Positions 8,815 to 17,181 of a DNA stretch of 64,000 nt are shown in pieces (positions within the stretch are counted from its first letter, which is position 1; every line of letters begins with the position of its first letter). The notes below the pieces were generated by a model that was given only the letters and a program-made list of their open reading frames with translations, did no database searches and was not told the origin of the DNA. Made by a program: the position numbers and the translations under genes. Origin of the DNA: Niveibacterium terrae (GTDB lineage Bacteria > Pseudomonadota > Gammaproteobacteria > Burkholderiales > Rhodocyclaceae); NCBI RefSeq assembly GCF_048213115.1, contig NZ_CP172404.1:3410001-3474000 (forward strand). The letters are read 5' to 3'.

Positions 8815-9893
8815 CGTGCGGAATCCAGCGAGACCGCCTGCGTTTCAGGCAGGGCCTTGACCTTCATCCCCGCAGCCAGCGTGTGGGCTCCGACCACGAC
8901 CACCTGGTCGCCATCGGCGAGGCCGCGCGCGATCACGACGCCGTCCTCGCGCAAGGCTGCAACATCGACGCTGCGCTGCGTGAGGCGCCCGTCGCGGCCA
9001 ACGATCCAGACCACGCTACCGCCATTGCGCGCGATCACCGCGCCGTTGGGCAGCACGACTCGCGCTGCCGCCGCGCCGGGAAAGACCACGGCCGCCGTCG
9101 CACCGAGCGCAAGCCCGTCCCCCTGCACCGCGACACGAACCGGGAAGGTCCGCGTTGCAGCGTCGGCGGCGGCACCGACCTCGGTAACCTTGCCGAGCAG
9201 CGCAACGTTCGGATCGGTCCAGGGCCGCACCAGCACCGATGCGCCCAGCTTGACCGCCGCGATCCTCTTCTCGGGCACATAGATCTGTACTTCCATGCCG
9301 TCGCCGCGCGTGAGCCTCATGACCGGCTGGCCTGCCGCGATAATCTGTCCCGCCTCGGCAAAGACCGCGGTGACCTTTCCATCGCCGTCGGCGATCAGAT
9401 TCGCATAGCCGGTCTGGTTGCCCGCGACCGAAGCCTGGGCCTGAGCCTGCTTGAGCCGGGACTGCGCCGCGAGCAGCACGGTGTGGCGCTGGTCGACGAC
9501 CGATGCGGACACGAAATCCCGGCTCGCGAGCTGTTTGACCCGCTCATATTCGACGTTGGCAAGCTTCAGATCCGCCTCGGCCGCCGCAACCTGGGCGCGC
9601 GCCGCGCTCGCCGACAAGGCGATATCCTGGGGGTCGAGCCGCGCGAGGATCTGCCCTCGCCTGACCTGATCACCCAGCTTGACCCGGCGCTCGACCATCT
9701 TGCCGGAGACGCGAAACCCCAGGTCGGCCTCGACATGAGCGCGCACTTCGCCCGAGTAGACGTTCAGCGAGTCGGCCGAACCCAGGCGCACGATCCGGAC
9801 CAGCACGGAGCGAAGCACTTCAGCCCTGCCCTCCTCCTTGACGCAGGCGGTCAGCGCCAGCAGCGCACACAGCAGGGAAGCTGCAACTCTCAT
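8811..9893 (-). CDS. Efflux RND transporter periplasmic adaptor (membrane fusion lipoprotein)
   Basis: Membrane fusion protein of 360 residues linking the RND pump to a TolC channel. It begins MRVAASLLCALLALTACVKEE with a lipobox LTAC (Cys at residue 17), so it is probably a lipoprotein. A barrel-sandwich/lipoyl half (GFRVSGKMVERRVKLGDQV), a helical hairpin (about 100-150) and beta-barrel and proximal domains follow. The start at 9893 is chosen over a longer reading frame because the signal peptide begins there. It is first in the minus-strand order adaptor, pump, methyltransferase, tolC. No dedicated regulator gene is adjacent. Confidence 0.92.
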   Translation of the reverse strand: MRVAASLLCALLALTACVKEEGRAEVLRSVLVRIVRLGSADSLNVYSGEVRAHVEADLGFRVSGKMVERRVKLGDQVRRGQILARLDPQDIALSASAARAQVAAAEADLKLANVEYERVKQLASRDFVSASVVDQRHTVLLAAQSRLKQAQAQASVAGNQTGYANLIADGDGKVTAVFAEAGQIIAAGQPVMRLTRGDGMEVQIYVPEKRIAAVKLGASVLVRPWTDPNVALLGKVTEVGAAADAATRTFPVRVAVQGDGLALGATAAVVFPGAAAARVVLPNGAVIARNGGSVVWIVGRDGRLTQRSVDVAALREDGVVIARGLADGDQVVVVGAHTLAAGMKVKALPETQAVSLDSAR

Positions 9894-10303
9894 CAGGGAA
9901 GTCCCTTTTCCACGGCGCTCCGCGCCGAAAGCTCCGAAACCGTCTGTTCCCCCGCGCGGGCTGAGCGCGGGCAGGAAAGCTTTCCCGCTTCCGCACACAG
10001 ACCATCAGTCTGTCGCCACGCTCGCGGAAGCGCTCTCGGAAAATCGTCCGCAATCGGAAAAATTACCGGCTTCGCCTCTCTTCTCTCGCTGCACGCGCCT
10101 CCGCAAGCCGAACTACAGATATAGCGTAGGTTTCGTCGCCTGGCGCGGCGACCGACCTCTTGTTCGGCGCCACACGATGTTCAAATGTCGGGCCCTGAGT
10201 AGCCAAAAGAAGACAAGGGCATCCGGGCTTCAGGCGGGAAGCAGCATCCTTTTCCGCGTTCATGCGTCTCCCTCGGGTGAAATTCATCCAAACAAGGAAA
10301 AGC
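9894..10303. other. Intergenic region between divergent efflux and permease genes
   Basis: 410 bp with no convincing gene. It must hold the promoters of the leftward RND operon and the rightward permease operon, but no strong -35/-10 pair stands out. Short reading frames on both strands lack ribosome binding sites and family resemblance. Confidence 0.5.
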
Positions 10304-11347
10304 ATGAACACGATCACCTTCCCTTCCAGACCCCTGAACCGCTGGCTGGTTCAGCTGATGGTGGCCGCCCCGTTGTGGTACGCAGCCCTCCTCTTCCTGG
10401 ATCCCGCAGCCTCCGCGCTGGTCCGCGCATTCGGTCTGTCGCGGCAGAACGCCTGGGGAGAGGCCGTCCATTTCTTTCTCTACGACACCCCCAAAATCCT
10501 GCTGCTACTCGGTGGCATCGTGTTCCTGATGGGGATTGTCCAGAGCTTCTTTTCCCCGGAAAAAACGCGTGCCTTGCTCTCCGGCCGTCGCGCCGGGCTT
10601 GGCAATGTCCTTGCGGCCTCTCTGGGCATCGTCACCCCCTTCTGTTCCTGTTCCGCGGTGCCGCTTTTCATCGGCCTTCTGTCAGCGGGCGTGCCGTTGG
10701 GCGTGACCTTCTCTTTCCTGATTTCCGCCCCGATGGTCAATGAAGTCGCGCTCGCGCTGCTCTTCGGGATGTTCGGGTGGAGAGTCGCCATTCTCTACCT
10801 GGGTCTGGGTCTGCTGGTCGCGATCGTCGCCGGCTTGATCATCGGCAAGCTGCGGATGGAAAACCACCTGGAGGACTGGGTGCAGAAGATCGCCCGCGGC
10901 GAGACTCCCGTGCAGGATGGCCCGAGGATGGACTGGGCCCAGCGATTCGACTCGGCGTTTGGCCACGTCAAGGAGATCCTCGCCAAGGTCTGGCTCTACG
11001 TCGTCATCGGCATCGCGCTGGGCGCAGCAATCCATGGCTATGTACCCGAGAATCTGCTCGCATCGCTGATGGGGCGCGACTCATGGTGGTCGGTGCCGGT
11101 CGCTGTGCTGATCGGAGTTCCGCTCTATACCGGTGCGGCCGGCGTTTTTCCGATCGTCCAGGCCTTGATCGCCAAAGGCGCGGCCTTGGGCACGGTGCTG
11201 GCCTTCATGATGAGCGTGATCGCGCTCTCCGCCCCCGAAATCCTGATCCTGCGCAAAGCCCTCAAACCACGCCTGATCGCCACTTTCGTCGGAATCGTCG
11301 CCAGCGGAATCATGCTGGTCGGATACGTCTTCAATGCCGTGCTCTGA
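10304..11347 (+). CDS. Permease, YraQ/DUF318 (ArsP-like) family
   Basis: Polytopic inner-membrane permease of 347 residues in two similar halves. Each half carries the family's cysteine/proline loop region: GIVTPFCSCSAVPLFIGLLSAG in the first half, and VGVPLYTGAAG-type sequence (LIGVPLYTGAAGVFPIVQAL) in the second. The CSCS motif is the hallmark of YraQ and ArsP permeases; ArsP exports trivalent organoarsenicals, but most members have no known substrate. The start at 10304 follows AAGGAA 5 nt upstream. A 77-residue CxxC protein begins 10 bp downstream, a pairing found repeatedly for this family. An export or redox role is inferred. Confidence 0.85.
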   Translation: MNTITFPSRPLNRWLVQLMVAAPLWYAALLFLDPAASALVRAFGLSRQNAWGEAVHFFLYDTPKILLLLGGIVFLMGIVQSFFSPEKTRALLSGRRAGLGNVLAASLGIVTPFCSCSAVPLFIGLLSAGVPLGVTFSFLISAPMVNEVALALLFGMFGWRVAILYLGLGLLVAIVAGLIIGKLRMENHLEDWVQKIARGETPVQDGPRMDWAQRFDSAFGHVKEILAKVWLYVVIGIALGAAIHGYVPENLLASLMGRDSWWSVPVAVLIGVPLYTGAAGVFPIVQALIAKGAALGTVLAFMMSVIALSAPEILILRKALKPRLIATFVGIVASGIMLVGYVFNAVL

Positions 11348-11357
11348 GGTGCCTGAG

Positions 11358-11591
11358 ATGAAAATCACCCTGTACAGTTCCAGCTGCAGCGATTGCCTGA
11401 GAACCAGCACTCTCGCGCTCGTGCGCGCACTCGAAGCACGCGGAGTCGAGTTCGAAATCGAAACGGTGACGGACTACGCGATGATCGCCGCGGCGGGCGT
11501 CCTCGCCCTCCCCGGCATAGCCGTAGAGGGACGCCTCGTCTCAACGGGAAAACTGCCGACCCCCGACGACGTTGACCGTTGGCTCAGATAG
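11358..11591 (+). CDS. Small thioredoxin-fold CxxC protein linked to YraQ permease
   Basis: A 77-residue protein with a thioredoxin/glutaredoxin-like pattern: strand ITLYSSSC, a SDC active site giving C-S-D-C at about residues 10-13, helix LVRALEARGV, strand FEIETV, and a GVLALPGIAVEGRLVSTG segment with the expected cis-proline (LPGIAV). It resembles the small redox-active disulfide protein 2 group. Co-transcription with the upstream permease (10 bp gap) suggests it reduces or delivers the permease's substrate or cysteines. Partner and substrate are unproven. Confidence 0.8.
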   Translation: MKITLYSSSCSDCLRTSTLALVRALEARGVEFEIETVTDYAMIAAAGVLALPGIAVEGRLVSTGKLPTPDDVDRWLR

Positions 11592-11601
11592 GCTGCCCCC
11601 G

Positions 11602-11642
11602 CCCCTCTTCCGGAGTTCCTGAATTCAGTCCGGAAAGAGGGG
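11602..11642 (+). terminator. Large hairpin after the permease operon
   Basis: CCCCTCTTCCGGA pairs with TCCGGAAAGAGGGG (one bulged A) around a 14-nt loop, starting 10 bp after the stop of the CxxC protein. There is no U-tract, so it may be a weak terminator or an mRNA 3' stabiliser. Confidence 0.5.
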
Positions 11643-11780
11643 CTGATCTGCACGGCCAAGGCAAAACTTTCCCGCCCGGCCCACTCGTGAAGCTGCGCCT
11701 CCATCAAATCGAGGCACAATTCCGTTCCATTGCACTCCCAACCCGGATCTTCCCCGCGGGTCGGACACAGGAGAGATCAA

Positions 11781-12608
11781 ATGCGACAACGAGCGGTGGC
11801 CCGCCTTCTTCTTCAATCAACGCTGCTGCTGGCGCTCGCCTCCTGTGCGACGCCCCCGCTGGAAAAGGTGGCAGGGCCCGACGGACGCTACCGCGGCTAC
11901 CTGGCTGCGGCGGCCGTGCCAAGCAGCCTCGTCCAGGTTCCGCCCCCGCCCGCCCCGGGTTCGGCGGCGATGGCGCTCGACGAGGAGATCGCGCAGCGCA
12001 GCTTCGCGCTGCGCAACACGCCGCGCTGGAAACAGGCCGCACAGGATGCCGATCTGAGCTTTCCGCATGCGGCCGGAATCTTCGCCTGTGCCGTGAACAC
12101 CGCGATCACCGAAGCGGACACTCCGCGCCTCTACCGGCTGCTGCAGCGCAGCCTGGCCGATCTGGGCGCTTCGACGCGCAGCGCGAAGAAGCACTACCAG
12201 CGCCCCCGGCCCTTCATGGTCAACAAGGAACCGATTTGCACGCCAGAGGATAGCGAAGACCTCGCGAAGAACGGTTCCTACCCGTCCGGACACAATGCGG
12301 CCGGCTGGGGCTGGGCGCTGATCCTCGCCGAGCTTTCGCCCGAGCAGGCCGACGCAATCCTCGTGCGCGGTCGCAACTATGGCGAGAGCCGCAACGTCTG
12401 CAACGTGCACTGGCACAGCGATGTGATGCAGGGTCGCCTGGTCGGTGCGGGAACGGTCGCCCGCCTGCACGCCGAACCGGCCTTCCTCGCCGATCTTGCG
12501 GCCGCCCGGGAGGAACTCGCCGCCGCCCGCAAGAAGGGCCTGAAGCCCCAGACCGACTGCGCCGCCGAAGCGGCAGCGCTGGCGATCACGCCCTCTCTGG
12601 CCCAATAA
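11781..12608 (+). CDS. Class A non-specific acid phosphatase (PhoN type)
   Basis: Secreted or lipid-anchored phosphatase of 275 residues in the PAP2/PhoN family. The N-terminus is a signal peptide with a lipobox-like LALASC. The three-part vanadium haloperoxidase-type signature is complete: KKHYQRPRP, GSYPSGHNAAGW, and GESRNVCNVHWHSDV, the last containing the catalytic His and Asp. It probably removes phosphate from organic phosphomonoesters in the periplasm. GGAGAG lies 5 nt before the chosen ATG. It stands alone, with the convergent small-protein gene only 5 bp beyond its stop. Confidence 0.92.
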   Translation: MRQRAVARLLLQSTLLLALASCATPPLEKVAGPDGRYRGYLAAAAVPSSLVQVPPPPAPGSAAMALDEEIAQRSFALRNTPRWKQAAQDADLSFPHAAGIFACAVNTAITEADTPRLYRLLQRSLADLGASTRSAKKHYQRPRPFMVNKEPICTPEDSEDLAKNGSYPSGHNAAGWGWALILAELSPEQADAILVRGRNYGESRNVCNVHWHSDVMQGRLVGAGTVARLHAEPAFLADLAAAREELAAARKKGLKPQTDCAAEAAALAITPSLAQ

Positions 12609-12613
12609 GCCGA

Positions 12614-13063
12614 TCAGCCCTGGCAGGCTTGGCGGGCATTGGGCAGGCGGGTCTTGTACAGATCGATCCGGCAGACGCCGAAGCGCGTCGCGAGCTCGGC
12701 AGCCCGGGTCCGGGCCGAAGCCAGACCCGGCTGCATGCAGCTCAGCACGGCCTGCTTCAAATCCTCGGCGCAGGGAGATACCTCGCTCTGCTCGACCGAG
12801 TCGCGGATCTGGGTCATCCTCCGCCAGCCTTCGGCTCCGGGATAGGCCCTCATGATCCTGTGCCAGTTGGAAAAATCATCGATCGCCAGGGCCAGCCGCG
12901 CCAGGTCTGGATGGCTCGGCGCACCGGCCTGCTCGCGCAGGAGCTGAACCGTCGCCTCAAGCCGCTCCTGATCCGACACCGTGTCGGCCTGCGCTCCCGA
13001 CACCAGCCCCAGCGACAGAACGATCGCAAGAACCGGACTCCAGCCCCAAGCGGTGAATGACAT
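12614..13063 (-). CDS. Small secreted protein of unknown function
   Basis: A 149-residue protein with a clear signal peptide (WGWSPVLAIVLSLGLVSGAQA). The mature part is helical and holds four cysteines (SPCAEDLK, LSCMQPG, FGVCRID, ARQACQG), which could form two disulfides in the periplasm. No known family was recognised. The start at 13063 is chosen because the signal peptide begins there; the reading frame is open further upstream but lacks a better start. It converges on the acid phosphatase gene and is divergent from the kinase gene at 13257. Confidence 0.68.
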   Translation of the reverse strand: MSFTAWGWSPVLAIVLSLGLVSGAQADTVSDQERLEATVQLLREQAGAPSHPDLARLALAIDDFSNWHRIMRAYPGAEGWRRMTQIRDSVEQSEVSPCAEDLKQAVLSCMQPGLASARTRAAELATRFGVCRIDLYKTRLPNARQACQG

Positions 13064-13256
13064 TCCATTTCCCGTACAAAGAGAGGACGACATCTTAGCT
13101 CCGGAGCCGAAGCCCGGAAACAGCCCGTCAGCCACGCGGCCCAACGGCGATCTGCGCCGGGAACTCGCGGGCCGCGGCAATGCCGAAGAACCGCACATTG
13201 AAGCCCCGAAACCGCCGACGATGCGATAATCGCGTCCCCCTGATCCCCTGCAACCG

Positions 13257-14423
13257 ATGAGTTCGAGAACCCCCGTCTCTCCGCCTGAATCCCCCTCCCC
13301 TGCGCCCACTGCGCACGGAGTGGGACGGGAACCGGTTGCGCCCGACTGGCCAGAACTCTCGGCCGACGAAGTCGAGCGGGTTCTCGCGCGCTACCCGGGC
13401 CAGGGCCATCTGCTCTCGCTCGGCTGGCACAGCCCGCGCCCGTTCTCGGCGGCCAGTCTGGTCGAGACTTCGACCGGCAGGCTCTTCGTCAAACGCCATC
13501 ACAGCGCGGTGCGCACGGCGACCACGCTCGGCGAAGAGCACCGCTTCATCGATCATCTCGCCCGGCGCGGCGCGCCGGTCGCGGCGATCCTGCGCACAAC
13601 CGAAGGCCTGAGCGCAGTCAGCGAAGGCGGATGGGTCTTTGAAGTGCATCGGACGGCACCGGGCGAGGATCTGTACCGCGACGCGTTGTCCTGGACGCCC
13701 TTCCTGAGCCCCGAGCACGCCTGGGCCGCCGGTCGCGCGCTCGCCGAGCTGCACCGTGCGGCCGAAGGCTTCACAGCCGCCCCGCGCAGCACCCCGGTTC
13801 TGGTCGCCAATTTCCGGCTCTTCGGCGCGGCAAACCCGGTCGCGGCGATCGAGGCGAGCTTCGCCCACCGCCCCGCCCTCGCCGAAGCGCTCGCCGATCG
13901 CGACTGGAGACGCGAGATAGGCGAAACGCTACTGCCTTTCCATGCCCGGCTGAGGCCCCGCCTCGCCGCGCAAACCGCGCTGTGGACACACGGCGACTGG
14001 CATGCGTCGAATCTGCTCTGGTCCGGCAACGAAGTGCGCAGCGTGCTCGATTTCGGTCTCGCCGATCGAAACTTCGCGCTCTTCGACCTGGCGACCGCGA
14101 TCGAACGCAACGGAATCGGCTGGCTGGATCTGGACGAAGGCCGCGACGCCGAAGTGCAATACGAGCAGATCGCCGCGCTGCTCGCGGCTTACGCTTCGCT
14201 CAGACCATTCGAAGCCGAAACCCTCGCCGCGCTGCTGCCCCTGGTCCATGCCGATTTCGCGCTCAGCGAAGTCGAATACTTTCACGGCATCGTCGGCTCA
14301 CCGGAAAACACTAGCGTCGCCTATCAGCGCTATCTGCTCGGGCATACCCAATGGTTTTCCGAAGGCAGCGGAAGGCTTCTGCTCGAACGGATCGCCGGAC
14401 GAAACACAGGAAATTCACGATGA
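13257..14423 (+). CDS. Phosphotransferase of the APH/choline-kinase family
   Basis: Cytoplasmic small-molecule kinase of 388 residues. The catalytic Brenner-type motif HGDWHASNLLW (HxDxxxxN) and the metal-binding DFGLADR are intact near residues 244-275. The N-lobe has a SLVETSTGRLFVKRHH strand carrying the ATP-binding lysine. It overlaps the TonB receptor gene by four bases and heads an operon with a PnuC-type vitamin transporter. This context suggests it phosphorylates the imported compound and traps it, as ThiK does for thiamine or an NR kinase for nicotinamide riboside. The substrate is inference; no riboswitch was found upstream. Confidence 0.82.
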   Translation: MSSRTPVSPPESPSPAPTAHGVGREPVAPDWPELSADEVERVLARYPGQGHLLSLGWHSPRPFSAASLVETSTGRLFVKRHHSAVRTATTLGEEHRFIDHLARRGAPVAAILRTTEGLSAVSEGGWVFEVHRTAPGEDLYRDALSWTPFLSPEHAWAAGRALAELHRAAEGFTAAPRSTPVLVANFRLFGAANPVAAIEASFAHRPALAEALADRDWRREIGETLLPFHARLRPRLAAQTALWTHGDWHASNLLWSGNEVRSVLDFGLADRNFALFDLATAIERNGIGWLDLDEGRDAEVQYEQIAALLAAYASLRPFEAETLAALLPLVHADFALSEVEYFHGIVGSPENTSVAYQRYLLGHTQWFSEGSGRLLLERIAGRNTGNSR

Positions 14424-16576
14424 GTACAGAACAGAAGTCTCGCCAAATCCTGATGCTGCTGGCCTGCCTCGTCAGCGCGGCGGCCCAGGCACAGAGCACC
14501 TCGGACGCGCAGACCGAGACGATCACCGTCCAGGGCAGGAAGCTGCAGAGCGGCTACCAGGCGAGGAACGCTTCGGTCTCCGGCATCGAAGCTCCGTTGC
14601 TCGACACGCCGGCCTCGGTCTCGGTGCTGACCCGCGAGCTGCTCGAAGACCAGCAGGCCCGGCTCCTGAGCCAGGCGCTGCGCAACGACGCTTCGATCGG
14701 CGATAGCTATGCGCCGGTCGGCTACTACGAGAACTTCGTGATCCGCGGCTTCGCGCTCGACCTGGCGAGCAGCTACAAGATCAACGGCAGGACGATCACC
14801 GGCGAACAGAACGTTGCGCTCGAGAACAAGGAACGCGTCGAAGTGCTCAAGGGCCTCGCCGGACTGGCCAGCGGCATCGCCGCTCCGGCCGGTCTCGTGA
14901 ACTTCGTCACGAAGCGCAGCGAGGAAATCCGCACCGTCACCGCCGGCACCAACGATCAGGGGGGCCGCTATCTCGCGACCGACCTCGGCCACTGGTTCGA
15001 CACGGATCACCGCTACGGCGCACGGATCAACCTCGCCTGGGAGGACATCCAGTCCTATGTCGAGCACACCGACGGCAAGCGCAAGTTCGCCTCGCTGGCC
15101 ATCGACGCGAAACCGAGTTCGCAGCTGGACATCGAGTTCGACGCGGAATTCCAGGACAAATCCCAGCGCTCGGCCTCCGGCTATCAGCTGCTCGGCGGCT
15201 CGACGCTCCCCTCTGACTTCTCGCCGCGCCGCCTGCTCGGTTACCAGAGCTGGGCCGACCCGGTCACGAACCGCGCGCTGAACCTCGGCGCACGCGCCGA
15301 ATACCGCTTCACCGAGAACTGGAAAGGCGCGCTCTCCGCCTCGCGCAGCCGAACCCGGATCGACGACAACGTCGCCTTCGTCTATGGCTGCTACTACGTC
15401 GCGAGCTGCTCGGCAGGCACCCCGGGCAACGCCTTCAGCCGCGACGGCCAGTTCGACGTCTACGACTACCGCAGCCCGGCCGAAGTGAGGATCAACGACG
15501 AAGTCGAAGCCCGCCTCGCCGGCCGCGTCGAAACCCTGGGTATCTCCCACGAACTCAGCCTCGGCGCGAGCGGCTTTCGCCGCACCGTCGACAGCGGCAA
15601 CCCGGTCTACGACTACGTCGGCACGAGCTCGCTCTCTGAGGAGCTCTCCTTTTCGCCTTCGCCCACCACCCCCGGAACGCCCTACCGCCGGCTGGACAGC
15701 CGTCAGAACGGGATCTTCGCCACCGACCGCATCCTCTTCAGCCCTCGCTGGCAAGCCCTGCTCGGCGCTCGCGAAACCCGGATAGCCGAGAAGGCCTTCG
15801 CGTCTTCGGGCGACACGACTCGGGACACGACCCAGTCGGTGTTCTTGCCGCAAGCCGCGCTGATCTTCAAACCGCAAGCGAACACCTCGCTCTACGCGAG
15901 CTGGGCAAAAGGCCTGAGCCAGGGCGGCACCGCCCCTTGGTGGGCTAACAACGGCAATGAGATCCTCGCGCCGACCCAGACCCGTCAAACGGAAGCCGGG
16001 ATCAAGATCGAAGCGGGAGCTCTGAGTCTGTCGGCCGCGCTGTTCCAGGCCCGTCAGGTCTATCAGTACGCGCGCCCCGAAGCCGACGGCAGCTACTCCT
16101 TCGTCCAGCAGGGCTGGCAGAAGAACCGTGGGTTCGAACTGTCGGCGACCGGGCAAGTCCATCCGCGGCTGAGGATCTCGGCCAGTGCAGCGGCGATCCG
16201 CGCGCGGGCCGAAGACACCGGCACGGCCGCCTACGAAGGACATCAGGCCATCAACGTGCCCCGGCTGCGCGCCAGCCTCTATGGCGACTATGCCGTGCCG
16301 GGTTTCGAGAACCTGGGCCTGCTGGCCGGTCTGCAGGCGAGTTCGAGCAAGACCGCGACGCGGGCGGGCACGGTCTCGGTGCCCGGCTACGCGGTGTTCA
16401 ATGTCGGCGCACGCTATGCGACACAGATCGCGGGACATCGCACGCTACTTCACCTCGCCATCGACAACGTGTTCGACAAGCGCTACTGGCGCGATGTCGG
16501 CGAATCCGCCGGGGATGGCTATCTGTTCCCGGGCGCGCCGCTGACCGCGAGGCTGTCTGGCCAGTTCGCTTTCTGA
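14420..16576 (+). CDS. TonB-dependent receptor (siderophore-receptor type)
   Basis: Outer-membrane TonB-gated transporter of 718 residues. After a signal peptide (MLLACLVSAAAQAQ) comes a TonB-box region (TETITVQG), then a plug domain (TPASVSVLTRELLEDQQARL, VLKGLAGLASGIAAPAGLVN). A 22-strand barrel ends with the terminal aromatic strand LTARLSGQFAF. By sequence it falls in the FhuA/siderophore group. Its operon partners are a kinase (4-bp overlap) and PnuC (10 bp downstream), so the real cargo may be a vitamin or nucleoside rather than an iron chelate. An iron role cannot be excluded. Confidence 0.92.
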   Translation: MSTEQKSRQILMLLACLVSAAAQAQSTSDAQTETITVQGRKLQSGYQARNASVSGIEAPLLDTPASVSVLTRELLEDQQARLLSQALRNDASIGDSYAPVGYYENFVIRGFALDLASSYKINGRTITGEQNVALENKERVEVLKGLAGLASGIAAPAGLVNFVTKRSEEIRTVTAGTNDQGGRYLATDLGHWFDTDHRYGARINLAWEDIQSYVEHTDGKRKFASLAIDAKPSSQLDIEFDAEFQDKSQRSASGYQLLGGSTLPSDFSPRRLLGYQSWADPVTNRALNLGARAEYRFTENWKGALSASRSRTRIDDNVAFVYGCYYVASCSAGTPGNAFSRDGQFDVYDYRSPAEVRINDEVEARLAGRVETLGISHELSLGASGFRRTVDSGNPVYDYVGTSSLSEELSFSPSPTTPGTPYRRLDSRQNGIFATDRILFSPRWQALLGARETRIAEKAFASSGDTTRDTTQSVFLPQAALIFKPQANTSLYASWAKGLSQGGTAPWWANNGNEILAPTQTRQTEAGIKIEAGALSLSAALFQARQVYQYARPEADGSYSFVQQGWQKNRGFELSATGQVHPRLRISASAAAIRARAEDTGTAAYEGHQAINVPRLRASLYGDYAVPGFENLGLLAGLQASSSKTATRAGTVSVPGYAVFNVGARYATQIAGHRTLLHLAIDNVFDKRYWRDVGESAGDGYLFPGAPLTARLSGQFAF

Positions 16577-16586
16577 AAGGGAGTCG

Positions 16587-17177
16587 ATGTCGCCACTCGA
16601 AATCACCGCCGTCCTCGTCAATGCCCTCGGGGTCTGGCTGACGACCCGCCGCACGCTCTGGTGCTGGCCGGTCGGTCTGATCGGAGTGCTGCTCTACGGC
16701 CGGCTCTTCTTCGAGATCAAGCTCTACTCAGACATGCTGCTGCAGTTCGCCTTTGCGCTGCTGCAGGGCTACGGCTGGTGGCGCTGGAAAACCGGCCGGA
16801 GCGAAGCCGGCAAGGTCCGCGTCGAACACCTGGCTCCCGGCCAGCTGCGCTCGGGCCTTGTTGCCGGTGCGCTGGGCGGCATCGCGCTCGGCTTTGCGAT
16901 GCACACGCTGACCGATGCCGCGCTGCCCTGGCTGGACGCGCAGCTGACCGCCTTCAGCCTCGTCGCGAGCCTCTGGGCGGCAAGGAAACAGCTCGCCTCG
17001 TGGTGGCTGTGGATCGCACTGGACGCGATCTACGTCGGCCTCTACCTGCTCAAGGGTCTGCCGCTGACAGCCGGGCTCTATGCCGCATTCATCGTGCTCG
17101 CCGCGCTCGGCCTGCGCGACTGGGGCGCCGCGCTGGCCGAGCAGGAAAACCCGGCGAAAGCCTGCGCGGCGGACTGA
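16587..17177 (+). CDS. PnuC/PnuT-family vitamin transporter
   Basis: Inner-membrane facilitator of 196 residues in the PnuC family, which moves nicotinamide riboside (PnuC) or thiamine (PnuT) and relies on intracellular phosphorylation. Six to seven helices are evident, with landmarks WCWPVGLIGVLLYGRLFFE, LYSDMLLQFAFALLQGYGWW, and a C-terminal WLWIALDAIYVGLYLLKGL. It lies 10 bp after the TonB receptor with AAGGGAG upstream. Neither NadR nor thiamine genes flank it, so the cargo is unresolved. The kinase upstream would supply the trapping step. Confidence 0.88.
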   Translation: MSPLEITAVLVNALGVWLTTRRTLWCWPVGLIGVLLYGRLFFEIKLYSDMLLQFAFALLQGYGWWRWKTGRSEAGKVRVEHLAPGQLRSGLVAGALGGIALGFAMHTLTDAALPWLDAQLTAFSLVASLWAARKQLASWWLWIALDAIYVGLYLLKGLPLTAGLYAAFIVLAALGLRDWGAALAEQENPAKACAAD

Positions 17178-17181
17178 ACGC

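Noticed and set aside
10063..10317. 84-residue frame on the minus strand upstream of the YraQ permease
   Set aside because: Its start is the complement of the permease start and no ribosome site or family pattern supports it.
13064..13256. TPP riboswitch ahead of the kinase/TonB/PnuC operon
   Set aside because: The conserved CUGAGA and GAUCUGGxUAAUxCCAGCG-type elements are absent. Only an unrelated CTGATCCCC occurs.
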